Part shown: one piece after another, positions 49,656-59,202 of the stretch
Layout of the letters: every line of letters starts with the position of its first letter
How positions within the stretch are numbered: the first letter of the stretch is position 1
Assembly: GCA_973895155.1 (NCBI GenBank)
Contig: OZ316899.1
Coordinates: 16,120,001 to 16,184,000, forward strand
Direction of reading: 5' to 3'
DNA: 64,000 nt
Source of the DNA: Marsupella aquatica
Lineage: Eukaryota; Marchantiophyta
Notes under the pieces: generated by a model
What the model was told of the DNA's origin: nothing
Databases searched by the model: none
Seen by the model: the letters and a program-made list of their open reading frames with translations, nothing else
Program-made: the position numbers and the translations under genes

Positions 49656-50434
49656 GTTTTTGCCTGATCTTCAAACCTGAGAACATACCACAAAATCAGT
49701 CCACTTCAACCCCAACCTGCGAGACAAAGTGCCACAGAACCAAGGAATGTGCCAACAAATGGCTACTAAAACCGTGTCCTTACGGATCTAACAACGCTCT
49801 CGGCCACCCCAGGACTCCTATCATGAATTCATGAAGGGAGTCTCCCTCTCGCTCCGACCTTCATGAATTCATGAAGGGAGTCTCCTCTCTCTTTGCTTGT
49901 ACACCTCGGTGATGCAGAAGGGTATTTAAAATAGGGTTCGGAGGGGGGTGACGTGAAGAAATCACCCAGGGCCTAAATTACTACCTAAAACAGGATCGAA
50001 ATGAAGTGCGACCGCGACAACTCGCGACACGTCGCCGATGAGTGCTGAAAATGGCACGAAATTGGACAGCAAGATTGTTTTTCATTCTTTTACAAAGGAA
50101 ATCCAAATGACATTGAGTGAAAATGAATGGGCTGCCCCGTGTTCCTTGGTTATACATACTAATCACGGATCAGGCGCGACTTAGTAAAATTAACCCCGAA
50201 TCATGATAAATCAATGTTTTCGGGCCAATTATTCATGAATATTTCGGGGTATTAACGGGAAAAAGCTTGCAAATTTCATGAATATTTGATATTTTTGAAG
50301 TTAAAAAGTCCCAACAATCCGTGAAAAACTATAAATAGGCTCGTTTATTCATGACTCTTGGTCATTATTTTGAGAAGATTTGTTAGATTTTACTGATTTT
50401 CTGAGTTTCTTGTCAATTTGCACTAGTTTTTCCA
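49656..50434. promoter_or_regulatory. Divergent promoter region between transposase and methyltransferase genes
   Basis: The two ATGs face away from each other across 779 bp. TATAAATA at 50330-50337 lies 98 bp before the transposase ATG. An AT-rich tatttaaaata at 49921-49931 is a possible TATA for the minus gene. The region holds two exact TCATGAATTCATGA palindromes and several shorter TTCATGA copies (around 50230 and 50275), which could be binding sites for either protein. Confidence 0.6.
49821..49886. repeat. Duplicated 25-bp unit headed by the palindrome TCATGAATTCATGA
   Basis: Copies start at 49821 and 49861, each followed by AGGGAGTCTCC. The palindrome is 14 bp with GAATTC at its centre. 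Another exact copy is at 50785-50798 inside the transposase coding region, and a 13-of-14 copy at 53933-53946, 100 bp after its stop. Confidence 0.8.
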
Positions 50435-53400
50435 ATGGCGGCATGTTACGAATCAGATGATTATTCAGATGGAGTTTCTGATGATGTTTCATTGCCAGAT
50501 GGCCCCTGCACAGTGGTTGGCCCAGATATCCCTGGAATAACTACTGTTTTAGATATGCCACCCCCCACCCCTATGAGCAAGTTAAAATGTAGTCCTTTAC
50601 GACTTGCAATTAGTGGGAAGAAATCATTGGTCGGTGGTAAAGAGAGGTTAGGGAGCTCCTCTGACTCCTTGGAGAGTATTGGTCCCCCTGGACGTCAAGT
50701 TGTATCTCCTTTGTCACCAACAAAGGACAAATTGGGGAGTAATCTGGAAGGTTCAATGCCTATTTGGATGTCTGGGAAACGGTCTCATGAATTCATGAAG
50801 ACTGGATTTGGAAAGACGAAGAAGGCACTAAGTGGGGAAAATGACAGAGATTTTTGCAGTCTCCAAAGTGTTCAGCGGCTGAAGCAAATGCCAAAAAGTA
50901 AAACCTTTGGTAAGCCAACGTCGGAAACATTTCACAGGGGGATGAGGGAAGAAACTAGACGACCAGTGTTATTGAAAAGTATTCCAGAAAAGAATTCTAA
51001 TGTGCGTTCCTCAGTTTTACCTAGGAGTCATGGTGTTGGGGCAGGGAGCGGATCAAGTCACGGAAACTCAAACAGGGAAACCAACCTGGTGGAGAGGGAC
51101 CCTAGGAAAATATTGAAAGGGTCCCTACACGGTAATGGAGGGATTTCTGAAATACGCCCAGGTATTCCAAGGGTGCATAGAGTGAAGGAAGAGCCTCCAT
51201 CTCCGAAGGCTGCAGGTCTGGAATCTAGGCATGTTCAGAAGCAAATGTTGGTGACCATTTCATCATCGAATGAAAGCGAGTCTTCGGAGAGTGGGGAGGA
51301 TGATGATGTTCCGGTGGCATCTAGTCGTTACAAACGTACGAGCAACGCCACTTTGTGTGAAACAAAGTTGAAAGAGGAGGATATCAAGAAAACAAATAGT
51401 AAGTACTGTTGTCAGAGTCATTGTCTCCTAAGTCTATCTCCAAAAGAAATTCGTGAGGCGCGTTCTAAATTTTTGAGGCAGAAATCTCAGGATCGATCTT
51501 TATCTTTGCAGTGGCTTATAAAGCGAGACGGAAATGAAGGAGGGAGGCAGACTATATCTTACACGTTTGGTCAAAAGAGTATTTGTCGGAAAGCTTTCAA
51601 GCTTATATTTTGCGTTGGCAATCATAGATTAAATAGAATTTTGAAATTAGACAACCAAGACTTAGGATATTCTAAACCAGTTGGACGCCCTCCATCTGTT
51701 AAAAGATTAGTCTTGGTCAGTTGGCTTAGGTCGTTTTTTGAGACACGCGTGGAAACATTGCCAAATAAAGAAGTTTCACATTTACCGGATAATTATTCAA
51801 AGCTGGAGGTATGGAAGATCTACGACTCCAACTATGCCAAGATTGATGAATCTTCAAAAATATCCTATCGACAATTCTTGAAAGTTTGGGTTCAAGAATT
51901 TGGTCATGTGAAGATTCCTCCAGTCAATCGATTCAGTGCTTGCGCGGATTGCGAGGAGTTCAAATCAATTCGGGACAAAGCTGTCTCGGAGACCGAAAAG
52001 AGTAAGTTACTTACAAGTTTGACAAGTTTTTGTTTCAAGAATATGGCTTAACACATGATTTCTAATTTTTTTTGAAGAAACTAACAAGTTGTTTTTCCAG
52101 GGCGAGGGGAAATTATGTTACAAAAACATAGAGACCAACAATCCAAAGAACGTGAGAAACTCGCGAAGCATCGTAAGAAATGTTTTTCAAATTCTGATAA
52201 ATATTTGGGAGTTGTCATTGATGGGATGGATCAGAAGAAGACAAGGTTGCCTCATTGGCCGCGGCCCCCAAAATCGGTGGACGAAACATGTTTGATCCAA
52301 ATGCACGTTGTCGGATGCCTGGTTTTCAATGGTGCACTATTTTCAAGAGTGTTTCTTAATTATCCTGTATTGCATAATGATGGAAACTTGACAGTCACAA
52401 TCCTGCAAAGGGTGTTTCACGAATGGGAAGAAAAGCCTGGTGGCTTGCCGCCTGTTCTCTATCTTCAACTTGATAATACCAGTAGAGAAAATAAAAATAA
52501 TTTACTCTTTGCCTATCTTCATATGTTGATTCGAAGAAAGGTTTTTTGGAAAATCAAACTAGGATTCTTGTTGGTTGGACACACACACGACCAAATAGAT
52601 CAAATGTTCAGTCGATTTTCTAAACGACTAACAAGGTTTAAGGCATTCACATACGAAAGCCTATGTGATATTATTTGTGAATCATATCAACCCCAACCAA
52701 ATATCACTCTTTTAAAGGAAACATATGATTTCCGTCAATATGCCTTCTCAGATCCACCTTTAGTCATTGAAAGGATTCGAAATGTTACCTTCCACCACAA
52801 GTACAAATTTGCATTTGACAAGTTGGAAAATCAAGTTCCAACCCAATGGGGGAAGAAGTTTTCCACGGACTCAACTTGGAAACCTGACGGAGGCGTGAAA
52901 TTTTTGAGGGAAGAGGAGCTAGAAAAGGTGATGGGTTGTGCTCCCGGATTACCCCTTTTCAAAAAGGGGGATAAGAACGTTACAAGGACTCAACCAAATA
53001 TGTCTAGTTCTTCAAGAATGACTTTGAAGGAGATGGATGATTCGTTAAATGAGATTCAAAAGGGAATACTTGCAGTTGAAACTTTATTCTCAGAAGAGGA
53101 AGTGAACTGGTGGAGAATGTTTTTTGAAGAGCAACGGGAATTGAATAAATCTTTGCTCCTTGATCAAAGACCATTGATTTTCCCTTTTCAATGGCCACGC
53201 TCCCAAAGGGAGATTGTTGTTGCTGCTGAAGTTCCCAGAGTCCTTGTCAATGAAGAGGAAATTGAAGAGAGAGTATACGGACCTACCAGAGATATATACG
53301 TGGGTCCTTATCGGAATCAAGGAAAGATAGATGCAGAGAAGGAGAATATGGAAGGAGACTTTTCGGATCTTGAAGTCAACACTTATATTTCTGTTGCTGG

Positions 53401-53833
53401 AGAAGAATCGGAAACATTTTGGGTGGCCAAGGTGGAAAGAATTGACCAGCGCGACGAGTTCAACATTCCAAAAATGATTTATGTTTTATGGCATGCTACA
53501 AAAACCGGGTCAGATCCTTGGAAAGCCAAGTACTTACCAGAAGTCTTAAACTACGAAAAGAAGAAAAGTGGTCGTGGGAAAGGAACTTTGAAACCAATAT
53601 GGTTTCACCAAGAGCTTGATTTATCTTCAACGACTGTTTTTGCTTACAACTTCATGTTGACAAAATCTGATACATTGTACAAAAAGACAGTAGATCGAAT
53701 CAAAATCCGATTGACTGAATTTTTGGCAGAAGAGAAAGAGCAAGAACAAGAGAATGGATCAACTAGAACCCCGCTAGGAGATAAATCTAGGGATATTTCG
53801 TTTCAAGAATTGAGGACTTCTGGATCTGAGTAA
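50435..53833 (+). CDS. DDE-like transposase of the 8.1-kb element (1099 aa)
   Basis: Two exons, 50435-52001 and 52101-53833, joined by a GT-AG intron (gtaagt ... ttttccag) in phase 1: 1100 codons including TAA... the stop is at 53831-53833. Residues 1-310 are low-complexity and acidic/Ser-rich. From about 320 come conserved segments: CCQSHC; WLIKRDG; SICRKAFKLIFCVGNHRLNR; VGRPPSVKR; LPNKEVSHLPDNYSKLEVWK; ISYRQFLKVW; and FSACADCEE, with a CxxC finger. The catalytic-looking part has VVIDGMDQ (Asp near 563), LYLQLDNTSRENKNN (Asp near 647) and FLLVGHTHDQIDQMFSRFS (Asp near 686 and 689). The VGHTH motif also occurs in the DUF7869-type proteins of animals and plants. An RNase-H-like DDE/DDD fold is therefore likely, but the superfamily is not identified. 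The C-terminal 350 residues are charged. The frame is intact. Confidence 0.75.
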
Positions 53834-54393
53834 TGAAAAGTAGTTATTGTTTGTGACATTACCATTGAAAAACATGGATAACTTGAAATTTTACAAATTT
53901 TCAAAATGCCTTTACCACTTATTCATGAATTCATGGTTAAAGTTTCTTGAGAAATTTGTAGTTTAATATTATCTTAGTGGGTTGTGTTTCAATTCAATTA
54001 GATGGTGTCATTTCTATTCTCCTTGTCTTCTTTTCACAATAATGTGTATCAGGTTAAGTTGTAGTAATTTATTTTCTGGTTTTTAAATGACAATGGCTTT
54101 TGGAGGTGATTTAGTTGTTGTTTCAAAAGACACCTCGTGTAATTGTGAGACCATTGTAGATAATAGTGTTGTATTTGAGATCATTTATTGGTGGAATGTA
54201 ACTTCAGATGAATTTGGTCATTTTTAGGTGTCAAAACATAGCTAGTTTATGTCATATTTTGTTCGCTCCATATTTTTGCTCTAAAATAGGTGCTAATTTT
54301 TGCACTTTTTTTGACTTTTTCGTTGTTTTTCTGATTTTTTGGCTAGAGTTCCTAAAGTATGGGCTTGTTACTCATCATTTAAGGCTTCTTGTT
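53834..54393. other. Right terminal region of the 8.1-kb element
   Basis: AT-rich, with T-runs near 54300-54345, ending in the TIR. It has one near-copy of the TCATGAATTCATGA palindrome at 53933. No gene. Confidence 0.5.
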
Positions 54394-55795
54394 TGAAGTT
54401 TGATCAACAAGATCTCTTGGCTAAGCAGCAGGAATTGGAGGTGGGGAACAACCAATTGGAAAACTACCAATTGGATAACCAGCAGATCAAAGAAAAATTG
54501 ATGAAAGTAGAGCTAGAGTTAGCCGATTCAAAAGTAGAGGTGCAGGGTCTAAATTGGCAAGTCGAGAGCCTCAAAAAGATGGCAAAGGACCAGGCCACCC
54601 AGAGCGAGAAAGCCTTGGTAGAAGCCCAAAGGAAGTATGACAAGTTACTCAACCGGTTGGAGGCCATACGAGAGAAGCATGAGGACGCCACGTGCACTAC
54701 GGCCAATGATCACCTAAGCCGAGTTCAACAGATACGCAAGGGCTGCAGGAGGAGATAACCCGGACAAAGCAAGCATGGACGGATGAGGTCACAAAGCTGG
54801 AAAGCATCAACGATTCCCAAAGAGCCGCTTTGGATAAGCAGGAGTTTCAGATCGTGTAGATCTTAAACGAGGAGCTCAAGACGGCCAAAGAGGAGGCGCA
54901 TCGGCTCAATGAGGAAGTTGAGGATTTATCCCAAGAGCTGGAGGAGGCCAAAGACAAGATGATCGGCTTGCAGAGGCGTGCAGATAATCAAACAGAGAAG
55001 TTGCGGAAGTATGCCAAAGCCGGGCACGGATCACCAACTGGACGGTCTCCCGCTAGTGGTGTGGTAGCCGGAAATACTGAAGTGCCAAAGCCGACATCTA
55101 TATTGTCAAGAGTAACTGGGGGTAAGGCAATGCAGTTGGTAGTAGATCTGGCCAAAACATTCATGGGGCCAGCAGGTACTGTTGGGTACCTCTCAAGGCC
55201 ACTCCAGAGGAGGTTGAGAGTATGACTGCTCACATTTGTGGGACTGTTGCTACGAAGGCAGTCGTGGTAGAGATAAGTAATGCCGATGAACTTGGAGCTA
55301 CGGTAACAGTTTCAGACACCGGTACAGCCACCATGGACTACCGATTGGAGAGCAGGTTTGGATTGAGGAAGTAAAGGCCAATGCTATCCAAGCCGTTTCC
55401 CAAGAAGATGCCGCTGCCAATGCTAGGGTCAATAAATCAGAACCCAAGGTCGAGGAAGTCAAAGGGATCAAGCCGGAGCCGATGGCAGGAGAAAGTGCAG
55501 AGTCGGAAGATTCGGGCCTACCGCCGGTCATCTGACAATTAAGGAGGGCCAGTCATCGGTTGGAAGGAGGACGTGGCGGTAGGAGAAGGGCTTGGGCCAG
55601 AAGGGCGCGACCGTTGTAGGATGGGACAGGGCAAGTAGCGCCCTGTCGGCTTAGGTTGTATTAGATGCGCGGTTCCTGCAAGGTTCCGGGTTAAGTCAAA
55701 ATATGTTAGGTGTTAGTTAATTAGCTGGATTTCGGGGTGGAGGGCCGTGATTTGTGGTTCGGATTTCCGTCGATTCCCCTGGACGCGCTGCAAGG

Positions 55796-55802
55796 ATAAA
55801 AA
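55796..55802 (+). promoter_or_regulatory. TATA-like box near the 3' end of the family 3 LTR
   Basis: ATAAAAA in a GC-rich setting (gcaaggataaaaacctgg), placed where the U3/R border of an ordinary LTR would be. Confidence 0.4.
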
Positions 55803-55918
55803 CCTGGGCAGCGTGGCTCGGGGGCTTTTTCTTAGTCAAGACTCTAGTGTAAAGTCTGTATTACTAGCATAACCTCTTGGCTAAAATCTAGACCGCGGAT
55901 TATCAATAAACCACAATT

Positions 55919-56061
55919 TGTTGTAACTCATACTTGAGTTAAGTCTACCTTTGGGATAACTACCTATGTAACTACCCTAACTACTTAGGCCGTAGCCACA
56001 TGTACATATTCTACCAAGAGTAAAGATGGAACCAACTCTTTGTCTCATTTCTCCCACAACA
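55919..56061 (+). repeat. Left LTR of the copia-type element
   Basis: 143 bp, TGTTG to CAACA, apparently identical to 58739-58881. Confidence 0.9.
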
Positions 56062-58738
56062 CGTTATCAGCACGAGCCTAAGACTGGCTGAATTTTTTTT
56101 TAGGCCATGACTGATTCACTCTAAGACGAAGAAAGAAGGGAAAAGACGTGATTCGAATGTGCCAAAGTTTTTTTTTGCGAGAGCTGCTTGAAGCGCTGCA
56201 CGAGCAATTTTTCTTTGGAAGAAAGGCCAAGGAAGAATTGATCCCAGCTATGGTGAATTGAATATCAAGGCGCCATCTTATTAGGTGCACGCTTTTCAAG
56301 TCAGTATAGCAGTAAGGCAATAGCAACAGTCAGTCAGAGCCAATGTTGTTGACGCGTTCACAAATCTGGAAACGAGCCAGCGATTGGAACTCCAGCCATT
56401 TCGAGGAGTCGGAAGTTGGTGGCCAAGGTGTTTTCTCACTCCCTGGCGAGCAAGACCCTCACACCAACTACATCTTTTATTGATAAGATTTCTAGCGAGC
56501 ACCAGCTCACTGACGGCTGGTCGTGAGCGCACAACAGATTGGAGTACGACAACCTACTCTATTTCCTGTGTTTGCTTCCAGTTCTACTCGAGTCTACCGC
56601 TGGAGGCATTCGAAATGGACGAAGCAGTAACAGGATGTTGTGATTTCTCCCTAAACCCTTTCCCGACACTACGCTTTCCCGACACTATGCTGACAGAAAA
56701 GCAGGACAAACATGGGGAAATTAAACCCGTTGGTCGCATCACTGGAAAACGAAAGAAGGATTTGGAGCAATCGCGTAAGAAGTGCAAAAAGAAGCAAGTG
56801 AAGAAAGTCGCGACTTACAGACCATAGAAAGTAGCGACCTCCACTTCAGGCAGCGAGATCATCACACAAGCAAACCGATCCAAGGCGCAGATCACAGCCT
56901 CAATTCCATAAGGAACTCGTAAGGATAGCAGGAGATAAGGAAATTTTTCTTAGAAGATTCGAAGAGAACTCAAGAAGAAAGCAGAACAGAACGGAAGTCT
57001 ATCCCCAACCGAGGATCACAAGATTACATTCTTCGTTAGTCATTGATGAGTCTTTTGCCCTTCGAGAGTAACCGATCTTGAAAAGCAGCATTCCCCTCCA
57101 GGGTGAAAAGGATAAGAAGAGCAAGACGACAGCAATAGAGAGAAGACGATCGAAAAGCGTAGGCAGGTCCCGTGAATTACCCTCATTCGCCGTTGCCCCT
57201 TCTGGAGAGCAACGATGGGTTTGTTCGAGAGCAGCTGGTACCCTGAAGGAAGATGATAAAGAAGAGGAAACCGAGCTACTGGATGCTCTAGTTTCTAAGC
57301 CGTACTGCGATGATGACGGCCTTTCCTACCGGCATTCTCACCAGACTTTACTATGTTGATGGAGACACCAAGAGCTTGATCGACTTTACACATCCATGAC
57401 AATGGAGATTGAAGGAAGATTTCACATTTAGGGAGCACGAACAAAAGACCCTCGGAGAAAAGAGGATAAGAGCACGAAGGGAACGCGCGCAGCAAAGAAC
57501 AAATCTCGCAACAAAAATGCTGAAACGTCGAGAAAACGTCGAGAACATACCGCTAAGTGCAAACCCTCCTTAATTGCAAAACCCGTCAAATAGATTTGCG
57601 TATACAAAGAACAATGTGCACTGAACCAGGGAAACACACATACTAAGAACGGGGACGAAATGGCATTAAAATGAAAGATATCTATTGGGAATATTACCAT
57701 ATAAGAATTGCCATTCACAAATTCAGGGGGAGAATTGTTTTTCCCAACGTGCCTACTGCACTTAAAAGTTAAGCTCCGTGCCTACTACACATGGAAGCCA
57801 ATGAGTGCCTACTGCACATGGAAGTAAATGACAAATTGAGGGGGAGACCTCAAGTAAGACTTGACATCAAGCAATGTAACCCATGGGATGTGCCTATTGC
57901 ACAAGTGCCTTTCGCACCAATGAATACCTAAAAATGGAACTCTATTCCATGCATATGGCAAATCATGAAATCTAAGGAATTTTTATAAATGATTGAATAT
58001 GGTGTTAACACAATCACTTACCAATACTTGATGAGGTATACTGGATATTAAAGTACCATATGATAATATGAGGTACAGTACCAGGTCATAAGGTACCATA
58101 AGGTGAGACATGGCATGGTAAGGCACCATAAGAGATGGTGCGCCATACCCCAATATGATAACCCTACGTTGTGGATATGGTACGTGATGTGGTGCAAATA
58201 GGTTATGCCCACACCAAATCTAGGGTTGGACACCCAATCCAATTCCAAGGCCATGGATTACACCATATCATCTTCGTTTTGTACTAATACTTTACTTTGT
58301 CATGGCATGTAATCGGTGACCATCAAGGAGTCTCCATTTCCAGATTGGAAGGAGACACGAGAAACAATCAACCAAGGAAGATCTTCAACAAGCCTATAGT
58401 GTTGACAAACACCTTAAGAGACTTTGTAGAAATTACACATACACTATATTCTTAAACCCAATTATGTTACACCCATGGGGATGGTAATACTCTTTCCTCC
58501 CACAAAGAAAGTAGGGGAGGTTTTAATGAGGTTACATCCCCCACTTACACTTTACCATGCAACATGAATTATAAGACATCTATTAGGAGAAGCTTGACAT
58601 TCATTTATAGTAGACTTGAGATGGCTACACCATTTATAAAATAGGCTAGACATAAACAAAACCTATTGTATACCACTGAATATACCCAAAGTAGACTCTT
58701 GATTGTAACATTTCAACCCCAATGTTACAAAGGGGGAG
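56062..58738 (+). other. Interior of the copia-type element
   Basis: It starts with the primer-site sequence and ends with the polypurine tract. ORFs of 147 codons (56384-56827, with a Lys-rich tail KRKKDLEQSRKKCKKKQVKK) and 93 codons (57078-57359) show no gag or other domain; they could be packaging or filler sequence. From 57720 a short phrase gtgcctactgcac(a) is repeated several times. Confidence 0.55.
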
Positions 58739-58881
58739 TGTTGTAACTCATACTTGAGTTAAGTCTACCTTTGGGATAACTACCTATGTAACTACCCTAA
58801 CTACTTAGGCCGTAGCCACATGTACATATTCTACCAAGAGTAAAGATGGAACCAACTCTTTGTCTCATTTCTCCCACAACA
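58739..58881 (+). repeat. Right LTR of the copia-type element
   Basis: 143 bp, apparently identical to the left LTR, preceded by AAAGGGGGAG. Confidence 0.9.
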
Positions 58882-59202
58882 CAATTTCCATTTCTGTGCA
58901 ATTGTTTGAATTGAGTTGGCCTTGTTGCCTAGTTCACAGATTCTTCCAGTCATGGCATTGTGTGTTGTGATACTTGTTGCTTGATCGATTTGAGTCAGAT
59001 AGAGCGACTGCAAAGCTATACGATCGCATTGTCTTGATTGGAGACTGCCAAATCAAACTCTGAGAGAAAAGTGAGGATTGAGAGTGTTTTGTTGGTTAAA
59101 GTGTGGGTTGAGTTGGTCTGAGAAAAACCTTCAGCCGGCTTAAGAGATTAAGCCGTAGAGGTACATTTCGGGGGCAGAATACAAACATACCCAACGAAGT
59201 CA

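Larger units (their letters stand above)
46273..54393. mobile_element. 8.1-kb DNA transposon with ParB-methyltransferase and DDE-like transposase genes
   Basis: The left end AACAAGAAGCCTTAA (46273) is matched by the right end, which reverse-complemented reads the same 15 bases (54393). Similarity goes on, with gaps, for about 15-20 more bases (GATGAGT, then AAGCC). TGAA at 46269-46272 and 54394-54397 is the target duplication. Removing the element and one TGAA rejoins the coiled-coil frame of the family 3 LTR ORF exactly, which confirms the boundaries. Inside are two divergent genes: a ParB/methyltransferase protein (minus) and a 1099-aa transposase (plus). I cannot assign a known superfamily. 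Confidence 0.85.
43995..55535 (+). pseudogene. LTR-borne coiled-coil ORF, family 3
   Basis: The frame enters after the CACTA element with RTAEAAVNRLREVVREL. It has FWGCLLEEARELIPTYED, a stop at 44162-44164, then GHTLAWSKEAILGDF, a basic linker, GFVRLPWRLIDIPDEDLLDF and KVVELTPSEH. Next come LRVTLHCTLPREEIDKAQV and RLGYHLQLLCQYA. The linker contains a duplicated GQEKRPxxQAVQ unit (45280-45345). The coiled coil begins near 46170 and is interrupted by the 46273-54393 transposon. It resumes in frame at 54394 (FDQQDLLAKQQELEVGNNQL) and runs to about 55220; the tail ends LPPVI at the TGA 55533-55535. Several stops and frameshifts occur (44801, 45202, 45586, 54756). The order of motifs matches families 1, 2 and 4. 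Function unknown. Confidence 0.6.
55919..58881 (+). mobile_element. Non-autonomous copia-type LTR element, two apparently identical LTRs, TSD CAATT
   Basis: LTRs of 143 bp at 55919-56061 and 58739-58881 run TGTTGTAACTC to CTCCCACAACA, and I see no difference between them. CAATT at 55914-55918 and 58882-58886 is the target duplication. The sequence after the left LTR is CGTTATCAGCACGAG, a primer-site form I recall from plant copia elements; AAAGGGGGAG precedes the right LTR as polypurine tract. The 2.7-kb interior has no gag, protease, integrase or RT, so it depends on another element. Identical LTRs imply recent insertion, after all other events here for which an age can be judged. Confidence 0.9.
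33069..59202 (+). mobile_element. Solo long LTR, family 3, carrying three nested insertions
   Basis: The transposase relic is split here. ATTGAGAAT occurs at 33060-33068 and 59203-59211, and the relic's minus-strand frame joins across a single copy. By similarity to the other long LTRs the element start is TGTGATGCC (33070) and the end GAAGTCA (59202). Removing the nested CACTA, methyltransferase transposon and copia-type element leaves about 4.5 kb, the size of the other long LTRs. It carries the same kind of ORF and a TATA-like ATAAAAA near its 3' end (55796-55802). No gag-pol remains. The 8-9-bp flanking repeat is longer than the usual 4-6 bp and is unexplained. Confidence 0.7.
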
